64,000 nt of DNA from Oryzias latipes (GCF_002234675.1 NC_019880.2:17535756-17599755), one strand, 5' to 3'. Counted from the first letter of the stretch, positions 13,201-24,494 are shown. Translations and numbers: made by a program. The notes: generated by a model from the sequence alone, not told the origin.

Positions 13201-13707
13201 CAGTTTTTATATCAACAGAAAAAAGAAACCAGTCAGATGTATCATGTTGATTGTGTAACAGATGCATTGCAGTGCATTCCTGAGCAACAGACACACCTAA
13301 AGTAACTTAACAGGGGGAATAAATCTCACCCAAAATGGTAACAAACATCAACTTGCTTATGTGTCGATTTCCTACGAGCTTTCTGTATTTGCGCTCTGGT
13401 TTCTCATCCATCCTCCTTGGGTTGGATTTTTTTACAGTGCTTAGTAAGAGACTAAACAGAGCTTTAACAGAAACATTTTGGGGGTCAATACCATGGTGAC
13501 ACCCAGAGAGTTGGAGTTCAGCACCCATCACCGAGTCTCAAAACAACAGGAGGACTTCCAGTTTAGGATCATTAGTTTTTTTGCTCCAACTGATTAGATT
13601 TTCCAAGGATGGGGGTGGGGGTCAGAACTGACCTATTGTGATCCTTAGAACTTGCACCCTGCTTTTTTTGAACCATTCGCATTCTTCTTTCCACTGATTT
13701 CCTTTAG
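10214..13707. other. gene-less stretch upstream of the connexin
   Basis: AT-rich, with no open frame that has a recognisable domain. It may hold the connexin promoter and a 5' non-coding exon, but I cannot place either. A perfect short inverted repeat lies just before the end (CAACTTTGACT, short spacer, reverse complement; about 13123-13148, see context at 13100-13150). A hAT-like MITE remnant begins at 10572. Confidence 0.4.
10572..10745 (+). mobile_element. hAT-like MITE remnant (TAGGGGTGTAA end)
   Basis: Starts TAGGGGTGTAATGAT, then alternates AATC/GATT motifs and mentions of 'ccatttctatt'. The reverse complement of the block at 53760-53934 begins in the same way (GGGGGTGAAACAATTAATCG) and carries the same 'tttctattcc' segment, so the two are diverged copies of one family. 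The right end is not clearly defined. Confidence 0.4.
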
Positions 13708-13711
13708 TTAA

Positions 13712-13916
13712 CCCTTGTGCTATCTTAGATGACCCCACCCCTAAATTGACGTGTTCTCCCTACCATGACAAAGGTGGATAAAGGTGGAAAGATTTCATGT
13801 AATCCATGGACACCAGTGAAGATCACAAATCATTGAAGAAAAAAGGTTCAGAGCACTGTCTAGTGGGTCTAGATGACCCAACTCCCAACGTTAAAGTGCC
13901 TAGGATAGCACAAGGG
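13712..13916. mobile_element. piggyBac-type MITE, 205 bp
   Basis: Terminal inverted repeats CCCTTGTGCTATC (left) and GATAGCACAAGGG (right) are perfect reverse complements. The left end is flanked by TTAA (13708-13711) and the right by TTAC (13917-13920), which fits the TTAA target of piggyBac elements with one later change. There is no coding capacity, so it must have depended on a transposase supplied elsewhere. The interior contains 'gatgacccca' close to the left end and 'agatgacccaa' close to the right end. Confidence 0.75.
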
Positions 13917-15548
13917 TTACATGTAGTCATCCGATCACAACCAAGGATATAAAACAAGCTGCTAGATCTGGAGAATCACAGTTTCCTATCTTTAGCGGAG
14001 AGTTAGAATGGTTGGAGGAAAGGATGGATGAGCATGTGGGAAATTCACAGCAAAGATAGATCTCAACTCAAACTTGTGCCTTGAAAAACGAGGGCAGTAA
14101 AGAGTTATCATTTTCAACCGCTGCCACAGGTTAAAAATGGTTTTGGTGAAGCCCCAATCTCAGTGGCTCCCCAGTTCTCTCCATGAAACAAACATCTTAG
14201 AAGATGGCTTCATGTTAGCACATGTTCATCACATCACAAAAATCAACACATAAAAGAATTGTGGTAAAGCCATCCGCAACATGTCTGTCCTTGACATGAC
14301 TCTGAGGCAGAGAAACAGTTGCAGTTCAGACTGTTAACTTTAAATCTTGGGGGGGTTTCTGTTTTCTTTACAAATTTTATGTTTTTTTCTTTCATTCATC
14401 AGGCTTAGTAAGCTGCATCTGCGTTTTTGTGGTAACACTGGGTTGAAAAGGAATCTGCAACACAGCCTGCTGAAAGTTTAAACCACTCTGGCTTTACGAG
14501 TTCCAGCTCAAGTCCTGACTCTACAGCACACAGCCAGATTTCTGAAAACCAAAGAAATGAAAGCCTTACCTGAAGCTGAGTCCGTCTGAAAATCTATGTC
14601 TTGTAAACCAGATAGGAAGGGCAAAAATGACAGAAGTGTGACTAAGAGTAGGGAAGGAAAAAAGCTCCAGCTCTTTTCCCTTTCCGCTTGTCTCTCCCTA
14701 CTTGTGCTTTGCTCAAAAAATCCAGCCAAACCTGCTGTGGCTGCGTCATGAAACACACGAAGCACACACTTAAACATAGAAGCCTAACATGTCTGATCTT
14801 GTCAGATTTTGGGCCAGCAGCTTCCAATAAACCAGGAAACCAAATGTCATGTAAATAGGAAAAGATGGTCAGGGATCCTAGTGAGGGGAAAAAGGGGGTG
14901 GGAAATGTATCCCTTAAGGGCAGAAGGAGAAAGGTTTTGTATGTGTGTGTGTTTGAACAATGTGGGTGGAGAAAAAGGGGAGAAGTGTGCCACACCCGTT
15001 GAGTGAGGCTACTAGTTTGCATGGAAAACTACAAAAACCTCAACTGGCTCCACAGTCTTAGTCACTTACTCAGGATTATTTTCAACTTTAACTTCAGTAG
15101 CAAACGAAAACATCACCCTGTGAATAAAAGATGAATCCAGACAGTCATTTCGGAGTAAAACTCATATATAGAAATATTTCAAGCGTATTTGCTTGATCAA
15201 TGATAATTATGAAAATTGTAAAAAAAACTAAAAAGCTTCAAATCAAAAATATAGAACATTACTTCACATCAAAAAATTTAACACATTGAGAAACCAGAAA
15301 AAGTGTAGATACTATGGGAAGTCGCTCCTACTCAGTGATTTGCATAAAAACAGTCATTTTTTAAAAACAAAAGACAGTACATTAATCAAATTTTGTCTAA
15401 AACCCATACAATGCACACAAGTTTCCCCCCTCACACACACACCCACACATATACATACACCATGGTAAAACACAAGATGATTGACTAAAATGATGCAATG
15501 TAGAAATCTATAATAGGATAATGCAATACAGGATAATAATATCCTGTA
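13917..15548. other. gene-less stretch
   Basis: No supportable gene. Open frames on the minus strand at 14508-15022 overlap each other in different phases and lack domains. There is a short CA-rich stretch near 15430-15460. Confidence 0.4.
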
Positions 15549-15951
15549 CAGTAAATCCTTGTTTTTCGTGGGGGTTACGTTCCAAAAGGAACCCGTGATA
15601 GGCAAAATCCGTGAGATTAGCCCCGCCCACCGCGACCCGGGTAATTGGATTAAACGGGAGAAAATTTAAAATGATCATGAAAAAAATACAAAGTACAGTC
15701 GGACAAATAGTGACTCAGGTGTATTTCACTGCTCTTCAGACTGAGCCGCTGCATCCTGACTCCGCTCTGCAGTGTTTTCTTCTTTTGAAGCCCGCGGTGC
15801 AGCTGTGTTTGTTCGGGAGCAGAACATAGTGATGGGCAGTTTTTGTCGCTCTTTTTTCTATGGGTTTGAGGGAAACTCGAAATTTCAAGATAATTTGCAC
15901 GTACGTAATGTAATTTTAGCAAGCTGTTTTATGTATGTGTACATATTAAAC

Positions 15952-16570
15952 TGTAACGGGAGTCACCTGTAGGTGTCTCTATACCCCTTGTTCAGAGGGT
16001 ATAAAAAGGAAGTTGACGTGTGGTTGCTATGGTGCTAACTTCCTGTGAGAAAGCCGGTTAGCTCAGAAAGCAGCGCGAGTTGGCTCGAGCAAAGAGTGCG
16101 GATCACGGCAGAGGTAGATCCTGCTTTACTGGGGGTTTTAAAGACTGGGCGTGAGGTGTTGCGACGCACCAGTGTTGGAATACTGTGCCCTGCTGTCCTG
16201 TTTAAGTTTATGTTTTGTATATTGTTTGTCCACTCCTCACGGGGCTGTCTCAGCGTGATTGACTAATCAAGTGCAGAAGCGGACTATTTACCCTCTGTTC
16301 TGTTTGTCATTTTTGTTGGTCACTTCCCTTAGGTTTCACCCCGCATGTTATTTTGGTGGGTGCCGTATCGCCGAGTGCTGTGCATCACAGTTATATTCAA
16401 TTTTTTTATTTTTTTATTGTTGTGCATGAACTGTGGTTTTTTTGTCTGCATGTTCCTGTGGTGTCATTGATACGGTCAACATTACCGTTACCGTTATTCT
16501 ACTCATGACGGGGTTTTTGCATTAATAAATTTTCGTAACCTGCTTTGTGGTAGTTTTCCTTTTTTGGCCG
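15952..16570 (+). repeat. gypsy left (5') LTR, 3' end truncated
   Basis: Begins TGTAACGGGAGTCACC and contains a TATA box (GGTATAAAAAGG, about 15999) and, near the end, AATAAA (about 16522), in the right order for transcription on the + strand. Compared with the right LTR it stops after TTTTGGCCG at 16570 and lacks the final CCTGCAACA, so the breakpoint with the inverted internal segment lies exactly here. A 9-bp duplication (ACCGTT repeated, about 16486) is absent from the other LTR. Confidence 0.88.
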
Positions 16571-16574
16571 ACAT

Positions 16575-19338
16575 AGGCAATTTATGTAGGTTAGAATGTT
16601 GGCCTGCCGTTTTTCGGGTTGACCTCCTGGGCTCACAAACTAGAGGCCTGTCAGCTTCTTCTGTGAGCTCCTGACCTTGAGGAGCTTGTATCTGAGGTGG
16701 TTTCTCCTCATCGTTTACATTCAATGAGTCATCCAAATGGAGCTCAGCACCATCATCAACACCTACGCCCCCCCTGTGCATGTTCCGGAACCTCCCCCTT
16801 CACTGAGGCTTCCCCCGCCGGCTTCCTCTCAGGGATGTTCCGTAGCTCTGCCCTGTAAACCTGTCGCAGAGGACCATCCTGACCTGCAGGGGCTACCGAA
16901 TACACATCCCCCTGTGGAGATGGCCGGCGAACAATCTGATAGGGAGTTGGGTCCCAAAAGTCTTGGCTTTTATTCCTTCCTCTAACTCCATGATTCCTTG
17001 TGTACACCAAATCACCCTCCTCAAAATCTGGGGCCAGACACTGATCCTGCATTTTCAGGTCTCTTTGCGCCCTGGTGTTTTCCATCTTCTGCTGCACCGC
17101 TGCATAGGCCACAGCTAAGGAGCTCTGATGCTCTTCAAGCCATTCGTCTAAAGGAAGATCACGCTCCATTTCACTTCCCATCAAAAAGTGTACCGGCAAC
17201 CTTGGTTCTCTGCCAAACATCAGGAAATATGGGGTCATACCAGTTGATTGACAGTTGTATTGTAGGCAAATGTAACTTGAGAAAGGTGGCGAGGCCATCT
17301 GCGTTTCTGCTCAGGTGGTAATGTTCGTAAAAGGTCATGCAGCGTGCGGTTAAAACGTTCACATTGGCCATTGCCTTGGGGATGGTAATGGGTTGTGCGG
17401 CTTTTGTCAATTTGATACAGTTTACAGAGTTGGTGCACCAAATTACTTTCAAAATTCCGCCCCTGACCGAATGAATGCGGGCTGGGGGACCAAACAGTTG
17501 AAACCAATGTTTCACCAATGCCTCTGCGACAGTACTAGCGCTTTCAACTTTTGTAGGGACCATTTGTGTACATTTTGAAAACACATCTGTCATCACCAAA
17601 ACATTCTCCCTGCCATTAGTAGCCAGATCCAACACAGTAAAATCTATCGCCAGAACTTCATAAGGATCGAGAGGCTTTTAAAGAGCCCATAAAGGTCTTA
17701 ACCTTTGGTTGTAATGCTTTTGACAATACGCACCTCTCACAGCTCCTACACCACTTCTCCACATCCGTATACATGTTTGGCCAATAATACCTCGACCGAA
17801 TCAGCTGCAGAGTCCGTTCGGTACCCTGATGGCCATGATCATCATGTAGGGAGTGAAGAATGGATTCCTGCAAAGACTGAGGCAACACCAACTGATTAAC
17901 TTCTCCCTGTCCATCTGAACTGTAAATGCAGCGGTAGAGCACTGACTCATGTTCCCGGAGACGCTTCCACTGCCTTATCAATTCCCTGGCCGGTTTACTT
18001 AACTCGTGCCTCTGTCTAGCATCTGGTATTTTACCCCTTTCCCAGTATTTCAAGAAGGGGCCAAGGACAGGGTATTTTCGTTGTAACGTGTAGAGGTCTG
18101 AAGGAGACAACCCAGGTAAGGTACTTATCTCAGCTTGCACACCTAAAACCCTCTCACTTCCCAAAGGCTCAGTTTCTGACAACTCCATCACTGGGTGCTG
18201 ACGCGACAATGCATCGGCATTGGCATTTTGGGAACCTGGGCGATATTTTATGGTTAAATCAAATGCTCCCAGCTCAGATGCCCACCTCTGCTCTGTAGCT
18301 CCCAACTTTGCTGTTGCCAAATGACTTAGCGGGTTGTTATCAGTGAACACCGTACAGGCATTCCCCACCAGATACTCGCAAAACTTTTCAGTGACCGCCC
18401 ACTTCAGTGCTACAAGCTCCAACTTCATGGAACTGTAGTTGTTCATGTTCTTCTTAGCAGGCTTCAAGCTACGACTTGCAAAAGCCACGGGGAGCAGCTT
18501 GCCCCCATGCTCCTGGGACAGTACAGCCCCCAAGCCTGCATGGCTAGCGTCTACCTCCAGTACAAAGGGTTTCTGAAAGTCTGCATAAACAAGAACAGGA
18601 GTGGTTGTTAGAGCAGTCTTCAGTTCCTGAAAGCTTTGCTCACACTCTGTGTCCCAGAACTCATCCACAGGCTTTTTAGGCGTCTTACCCTTTCTTCCAG
18701 GAGGGAGGAGCCTAGCCACCAAACGGTTTAATGGAGAGGCAATCTTTGCAAATCCAGCGATAAACCTTCTATAGTAACTTGCAAACCCCAAAAACGATCT
18801 GAGGTCAGCCAGGTTAGCTGGTCTTCTCCAGTCACGGACTGCAGCTGCTTTCTCTGGGTTGGTCGACACCCCCTCAGCAGACACCACATGGCCCAAGTAC
18901 TTCACCTGCTTCTGAAAAAACTGGCACTTTGAAAGCTTTACCTTCAAACCCTGTGCATCTAAACGGGAGAAAACTTGATCCAAACGTTGCAAATGTTGTT
19001 CAATGGAAGAAGAAAAAAACGATGACATCATCTAAGTACAACAGCACAGACTGAAAACGACAGTCCCCAAACAGTCTTTCCATGAGGCGTTGAAAAGTGC
19101 TAGGTGCATTGCATAAACCAAAAGGCATACGATTGAACTCAAATAAACCAAATGGTGTGCAAAAAGCAGTTTTGGCCTTGTCCTTTTTAGCCACCTCCAC
19201 CTGACTGTATCCGCTGGCCAAATCAAGTGTCGTAAACCATTGTGCTCTGGCCAAGGAATCCAAGGACTCGTCGATTCTTGGCAGGGGGAATGCATCTTTC
19301 CTGGTTCTGGCATTCAACTGCCTATAGTCTGTGGACCC
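16575..19338 (-). pseudogene. pol: gypsy pol remnant (RT, RNase H, integrase), several frameshifts
   Basis: Reads right to left. Reverse transcriptase starts in the middle (DYRQLN), runs through LDLASGYSQVEV and FGLCNAPSTFQRLM to the catalytic YLDD (about 19030). A one-base gain in a run of T (about 19011-19017) then shifts the frame. RNase H follows (VLEVDASHAGLGAV to NADALSR), then the integrase zinc-binding module (HDDHGHQGTERTL ... CRSCERC). Another shift lies near 17660. In the integrase core the first Asp is present (TDVFSK), but the second catalytic Asp is lost through a one-base deletion beside HS-QGRNFE (about 17470). CERFNRTL supplies the Glu. A further shift lies near 17250. The C-terminus ends RRSTRKTAGQHSN close to the left LTR. 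No functional enzyme can be made. Confidence 0.9.
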
Positions 19339-19376
19339 ACATCGTCGGGTCAACGATGCACTTTGAGGGGGAGAGA

Positions 19377-19997
19377 TGTAATGGGAGTCACCTGTAGGTG
19401 TCTCTATACCCCTTGTTCAGAGGGTATAAAAAGGAAGTTGACGTGTGGTTGCTATGGTGCTGACTTCCTGTGAGAAAGCCGGTTAGCTCAGAGAGCAGCG
19501 CGAGTTGGCTCGAGCAAAGAGTGCGGATCACGGCAGAGGTAGATCCTGCTTTACTGGGGGTTTTAAAGACTGGTCGTGAGGTGTTGCGACGCACCAGTGT
19601 TGGTAAACTGTGCCCTGCTGTCCTGTTTAAGTTTATGTTTTGTATTTTGTTTGTCCGCTCCTCACGGGGCTGTCTCAGCGTGATTGACTAATCAAGTGCA
19701 GGAGCGGACTATTTACCCTCTGTTCTGTTTGTCATTTTTGTTGGTCACTTCCCTTAGGTTTCACCCCGCATGTTATTTTGGTGGGTGCCGTATCCCACCG
19801 AGTGCTGTGCATCACAGTTATATTGCATGTTTTTACTTTTTTATTGTTGTGCATGAACTGTGGTTTTTTTGTCTGCATGTTCCTGTGGTGTCATTGATAC
19901 GGTCAACATTGTTATTCTACTCATGACGGGGTTTTTGTATTAATAAATTTTCGTAACCTGCTTTGTGGTAGTTTTCCTTTTTTGGCCGCCTGCAACA
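19377..19997 (+). repeat. gypsy right (3') LTR, complete
   Basis: Runs TGTAATGGGAGTC to GGCCGCCTGCAACA, 621 bp, with a TATA box and AATAAA in + orientation as in the left LTR. It is preceded immediately by the polypurine tract and followed by the AAAC target duplication. A 73-codon open frame occurs at the same place in both LTRs; it is a by-product of the promoter region, not a gene. Confidence 0.9.
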
Positions 19998-20141
19998 AAA
20001 CTGCAACGTTATTGACACACAGGTAGAGAAGAAGCGGAGTGACTTTTTAGCCAATCATACTGCAGAACACAATGCACGACGCAAATCCATGAAGTAGCGA
20101 AACTGTGAAAAGTAAACTACGTTATGGCAAGGGATCACTGT

Positions 20142-20454
20142 ATTTCCAAATAACTTTTGGTTGAAATGATGGACAAATGTCATCATCCAATCAGCGACGT
20201 CCCATTGTTCCTACCCTTTCCGATTTCTATATATTAAAAAAAACATTGCGGAAAACAAAATTCACAGAAATCCAAACTGAATCCTAAAAAATGAAAAACA
20301 AGAAGAAAAGTTAGGTACTTGTCAGGAACTGGTGGTGTAGGACCCAACATGCAGAAGACTAGACTTGGTGGGTGAAACTAAAACATTTAATAAACTAAAA
20401 TATGACAAAACCATGGGAGCAATTTAAGAGTGACAAAGGAGAACAAATGACCTG
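20142..20454. other. spacer with a partial dispersed repeat
   Basis: No gene. From 20321, 'tgtcaggaactggtgg' and a following 'aggacccaac' resemble the start of a dispersed fish repeat, cut off by the Harbinger element at 20455. I cannot assign the family. Confidence 0.3.
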
Positions 20455-20706
20455 GGGCCTCATTTATAAAACTTTGCGTAGGATTTGCGTCAGAACTGGC
20501 GTACGGATAAAACATAGGACGTGCGTACGCAAAGAAATATTCGGATTTATAAAACCGTGCGCACGCACATCCTACGGATTTTTCCCTTAATAAATTACAA
20601 TTAATTCTAAATGTAGCGCAGCTTTTGCGGCTTCATGACACGCCCATAGTTGCCCATAAACAGTCCGTGCGACGCCCACAATTTAATATTCATTGATTGC
20701 AAAATC

Positions 20707-21069
20707 ATGGCAAACACAGAAAGGAAATCAAAAAAACATAACTTCACTCAATGTGAAGTAGAAGTTGTCGTTGGCGAGGTGGAAAAGAGGAGAAAAATGT
20801 TGTTTGGAGGGCACAGTGTGGGCATTACTAATGTCAAAAAGGCACTTGAGTGGCAAACGGTGGCGGACGCCGTAAATGCTGTAGCCTCACAACCACGGAC
20901 CGTGGCCGAAATGAAAAAGAAATGGTCGGACATCAAAGTCGAGGCAAAAAAACGTCTAGCGCTCCATCGTCAGAGTGTGTCTGCCACGGGTGGGGGAAAG
21001 GGGACACCGGAGATGACCCTTCTTGATGAGAGACTGGCGACAATTATTGGGGAATCCCTATTAAGTTGA
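20707..21069 (+). CDS. Harbinger Myb/SANT-like DNA-binding protein
   Basis: This 120-residue open frame is intact. I chose the ATG at 20707 (MANTERKSKKHNFTQ) over the in-frame ATG at 20650 because the domain begins right after it. Residues 10-75 look like a Myb/SANT-like domain (NFTQCEVEVVV, EWQTVADAVNAV, VAEMKKKWSDIK). In Harbinger transposons the second gene codes for such a protein, which helps transposase enter the nucleus and bind the ends. Here it may be the full length or slightly shortened: related host proteins such as NAIF1 are longer. The 3' end overlaps by 9 bp the end of the convergent transposase remnant. Whether it is expressed is unknown. Confidence 0.75.
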   Translation: MANTERKSKKHNFTQCEVEVVVGEVEKRRKMLFGGHSVGITNVKKALEWQTVADAVNAVASQPRTVAEMKKKWSDIKVEAKKRLALHRQSVSATGGGKGTPEMTLLDERLATIIGESLLS

Positions 21070-21351
21070 GTGGTGACTGAGGTGGAGGGGGACACGACGT
21101 GCCAGATGCACCAGGAATCCTAGTGTTGTTAGGACTTGAAGTGGGACTGGCACAGCGTGGTTCCTCCGAGTTCTCCTCTGTAACGCCGGGCCCAAAAGAA
21201 TGCAAAGGTCCAACAGGACGGCTCGAGGAAGTCGGAACCGGCTCATAAGCCACTCGTCCTCGTTTGCCAGCAAGTCTTCTTGCTGTCTAAAGATGCGTTC
21301 ACTCTGAATTCTTCCATTTGCCACATCTTCTAAGAGCACAAGATCAGCCAT
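21061..21351 (-). pseudogene. Harbinger transposase (HARBI1-like), N-terminal fragment
   Basis: The 96-residue frame has the typical beginning of Harbinger transposases: DVANGRIQSERIFR, then a short charged linker, RFRLPRAVLLDLC, and LTTLGFL. The family protein is usually 300-400 residues and has a DDE catalytic core. Here the sequence leaves the family pattern after about residue 80 and stops, so the entire catalytic domain is missing. The element can therefore move only with transposase from another copy. Confidence 0.8.
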
Positions 21352-21622
21352 TGTGCGTCATTACACATTGTGATGGGGCATTTTATTTCCATCCATTTAA
21401 TTGCATCTGACAAGCTACAGATGTCGGTAATAATCGACGTGGAAATGGGAATTGGTTCAGCGCAAATGTAATTTCTTGTTGCTTTCTGAATGGTTGAGAC
21501 ATACGCCATACATTGTTTTATCAAAAATAAAACAAACTAAATGCATATGCATGAATACTATAATTCCGTAGCTTATGAAGAAATGTTTTACTATGAAAAC
21601 AACTTTCCCCAGTGGACAATTA

Positions 21623-21743
<121 letters not shown>

Positions 21744-22249
21744 ATTGCACCTATATCTGCTCCGCCAGATGGACACATTGACGAGAATATCAGTTTTGTA
21801 CATTATTTCGTTCTGTTAACTATATTATTTATGAGGATGAATTGCACAACATGCCAACATTGCAGAACATATTTCACTTTTCTTTTTGCAAATATGTGTT
21901 CATTTGAATTTCTGTTGTAAGTTTCGTTTGATTTCTTTTGTTTGTTTCACTGCTGAACGATCAAACGGATGTTCGTGTAGGCTGTTAATTGTAAGACTTG
22001 CTTTGTGAAGTCTTCATGTTATTTATGAGAGGCAGTATTGTCATTTTCACTTTCACGTGTTTCTTCCATCTGCCGATGGTGTCGCCATTTCTCATTTCAC
22101 CCGTTTTTTTGCGTACGCCTGGGTCAGAGCTTGCGTGAAGGACCGCACATTTTCCCGTCAAGTTTGCTTCTTATAAATATCAATTATTGCGTAGAGAGTG
22201 ACGTACGCCTTCTTTTGTGCATACGCAGCATTTATAAATGAGGCCCCTG

Positions 22250-23785
22250 GGGGATATTCCAGAAAGCATGTTTAAACTACCGCCTGAACTTGCTTACTCT
22301 GGGTATGTTGGTTCCAAAAGACCGGATATGAGTTAGCGTGATTACACTCGACTTGGTACCCCTGGGTTAATGCGTGTGCACAGCAGGTACATAAAGACAT
22401 TCTCAATGGATCGCCGATTTCCAGAGTCACCATGGAAATGCGTGGAGAAAAAAAGAAAGTGCTACACTTCAGTGAGCCTGATCAGAGATTTTAATGACGG
22501 CGTATGAAGATTATACGACCATCAAAAAAGTAATATGGCTGCATTATCAGCAAAAGAAAGAGTTTCTGCTTGGAGAAAAATAATGGACAGAGTAAACGCA
22601 CGAGTTTCTGACCTTATATCCAATTACATCGTGATATATATATATCTTCTTTCACTTTTGGCTTCTCCCATGAGGGGTCGCCACAGCGAAACAACCCTCC
22701 CTTGAGGATGAGTCGCATGGTTAACCTGGCAATGTTTTACGCCGGATGCCCTTCCTGATGCAACCCTCTCAATCCAACCGGGCTTGGGACCGGCACAGCA
22801 CCAGAGAAGGGAATGGGGAGCAGCCTGGAGTCGAATCCAGGTTGCACGGACGGAAGACGCTGCAAACCAGCACGAGCCCCCTCACATTGTGATATATATA
22901 TATATATATAAAACTTATAAAACTTAAATGAATTGATTCAGTTGGTAACAAGAATTTGAGTTATATTTATTCAACCTAATTTCTTATGTGATGTCTATCA
23001 AACTCAATAATTGTTTATAAAACTCAAATTTACATATTTATCTAACTAAATGTCATATTACTCCAATTCAATTCAATGTTTTTCCATATTATTTATTGTA
23101 CTTCTTGAACTCTCATATGTCTAAATTAGCGGCTGCAGATTTTCTCATTTTTATAAAATTAAAATAAACAATACAATGCAGATTTACAATATTAACATGA
23201 CTCTGACTGTAACTTTAGTTCTTCAACCATGCTGATGCACTAGGGGTGCTATATAACATATTTAGACAAAAACCTACACTTGTACCCAAACCCTTCCAGA
23301 CAGGCAAAGGGAATGGTATCCCACAATTCCTTGCGCTGCCGATCTAACAGCAGCACCAAAGTTACATCTACTTAAATGAATTAATTTGAATGAAAGTAAT
23401 GTAAATGTCTGATAACTATGTGTTATTTTTAAGTTGACTGAACTCGAAAAAATATTTATCTTAACTGAAGCAAATAATTAAGTTAGATCAAAGTATAAAA
23501 GTTTATCTTTCCAACATCCAAACGTGGTCTTATCACCCTCTCACGGTGGAAAAAGTATTATCTGAGCTTCTTCATCCACTAAATCATCTTCAAATGGACA
23601 CGTCATGCTGCTTCACCTCTCTGAAAACAAACTAACCTTCAACTAAACCTGCTCCAGACCAGGTTATGTTCAGAGAATAGTTGCTATTGCAACTTGACAT
23701 TCCCTGAAACATACCTCTGTTTTTGGAACCGAAAGCCTAAAACTTACCGTGGTAACTCACATAACCTGCTTTTTAGAATACCCCC
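22250..23785. mobile_element. second GGGG-ended DNA element beside the Harbinger
   Basis: The left end GGGGATATTCCAGAAAGCAT and the right end on the other strand GGGGTATTCTAAAAAGCAGG are imperfect inverted repeats; flanks read CTG (22247-22249) and CAG (23786-23788). This suggests another Harbinger-like element, inserted immediately next to the one at 20455-22246 and sharing its CTG. Near the left end a short open segment (RRFPESPWKCVEKKRK, about 22411) may be a relic of a Myb-like gene, but stops follow. The interior is AT-rich and has a SINE-like insertion at 22650-22883. Confidence 0.55.
22650..22883. mobile_element. SINE-like retroposed repeat with target duplication
   Basis: A GC-rich block ('cttctcccatgaggggtcg', 'gccggatgcccttcctg', 'gggcttgggaccggcac') known as a dispersed repeat in fish genomes. 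It is bordered on the left by 'catcgtgatatatatat' and on the right by 'cattgtgatatatatat', a direct repeat of about 17 bp with one mismatch. That is the signature of target-primed insertion. The flanking TA run may later have expanded. I did not identify an RNA polymerase III box, so SINE is a working name. Confidence 0.6.
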
Positions 23786-23788
23786 CAG

Positions 23789-24082
23789 ATGTTTAAAAAA
23801 TATCAGACTTATGTCGCTGCTACTGCCATGGGTGGACCAAATTACCAGTTTACTGTGAGGAAAAAAATCTTAAATAAAACCAGTTGTATATAGTTGTGTT
23901 TATTTAATATTTGACTAATTTAAAAAAAAAAGTACTCTATTAGATATCTAAAATATCCAAAGATTAGATTGCAACAAGTAGATATGTAGGAGACATAGAT
24001 ATCTTTTAGAACAATACTGTATTTATTGGTATATAGATTTAAAATAGACTTGTCTGAGATTTCCAGAAGACAATGTTAGCTA
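23789..24082. other. spacer, nothing recognised
   Basis: AT-rich, no open frame or repeat that I can name. Confidence 0.4.
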
Positions 24083-24494
24083 TAGGGCTGCATGATATGA
24101 GGAAAACTTGAAATATGTGATATTAGTGATGACTATTGTGATGACGATATAACCTGCGATACATGAAAACAAAACAAAAATTACCAAACACATAAATTCA
24201 ATTTCACTACAACAGTTTCATTTAAATAAGAGTCAACATAACTTAAATTATACTCCTTATACTCCAACATAAAAGGGCTCCATCCGTTGGTCAACAACGT
24301 GAAGGGGTCCATCCGATTAGTCAAATACATAAAAGGATTTATTTGATTTGTTCAATTCTTCAAGCTGCCATAAGATTGTTTTGGAACATTTAAGGTAACC
24401 ATTTATTGAAATTTTTGCTGACTTCTGGGATGTGCATATTGTACAGCTTGATTTTGCAATAACGATAAATTTTACGATTTATTGTGCAGGCCTA
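24083..24494. mobile_element. hAT MITE, copy 1 (412 bp)
   Basis: Ends TAGGGCTGCATGAT and, on the other strand, TAGGCCTGCACAAT. An 8-bp target duplication GTTAGCTA / GTTAGTTA (24075-24082, 24495-24502) has one difference. Inside are repeated 'gatat' motifs next to the left end and two 'catccgatt-ggtcaa' type motifs. A second copy lies at 40086-40523. No coding capacity. Confidence 0.85.

Larger units (their letters stand above)
15952..19997 (+). mobile_element. Ty3/gypsy LTR retrotransposon, deleted, with inverted pol
   Basis: Two LTRs in direct orientation (15952-16570 and 19377-19997) differ at about 15 substitutions plus small indels over about 615 bp. A 4-bp target duplication AAAC borders both sides (15948-15951 and 19998-20001). 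The right LTR runs TG...CA. A polypurine tract GAGGGGGAGAGA (19365-19376) directly abuts it on the + strand. The internal part is only about 2.8 kb. It lacks gag, protease and the N-terminal half of reverse transcriptase, and the remaining pol reads on the minus strand, opposite to the LTRs. No primer-binding site remains beside the left LTR. The copy is dead. Confidence 0.85.
15549..20140. mobile_element. pogo/Tigger-like DNA element, host of the gypsy insertion
   Basis: The left end CAGTAAATCCTTG (15549) and the right end, read on the other strand, CAGTGATCCCTTG (20140) form imperfect terminal inverted repeats, each bordered by TA (15547-15548 and 20141-20142), the target used by Tc1/mariner/pogo elements. 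Next to the left end is 'cgtgggggttacgttcc'; next to the right end 'gtaaactacgttatgg'. Removing the gypsy insertion (15952-20001) leaves about 540 bp, a non-autonomous element. A related right end occurs at 51180-51357. The family name is inferred from the ends and the TA only. Confidence 0.6.

Noticed and set aside
16045-16266. 73-codon open frame, repeated at 19470-19691
   Set aside because: It lies at the same place in both gypsy LTRs, downstream of the LTR TATA box; it is LTR sequence and not a gene.
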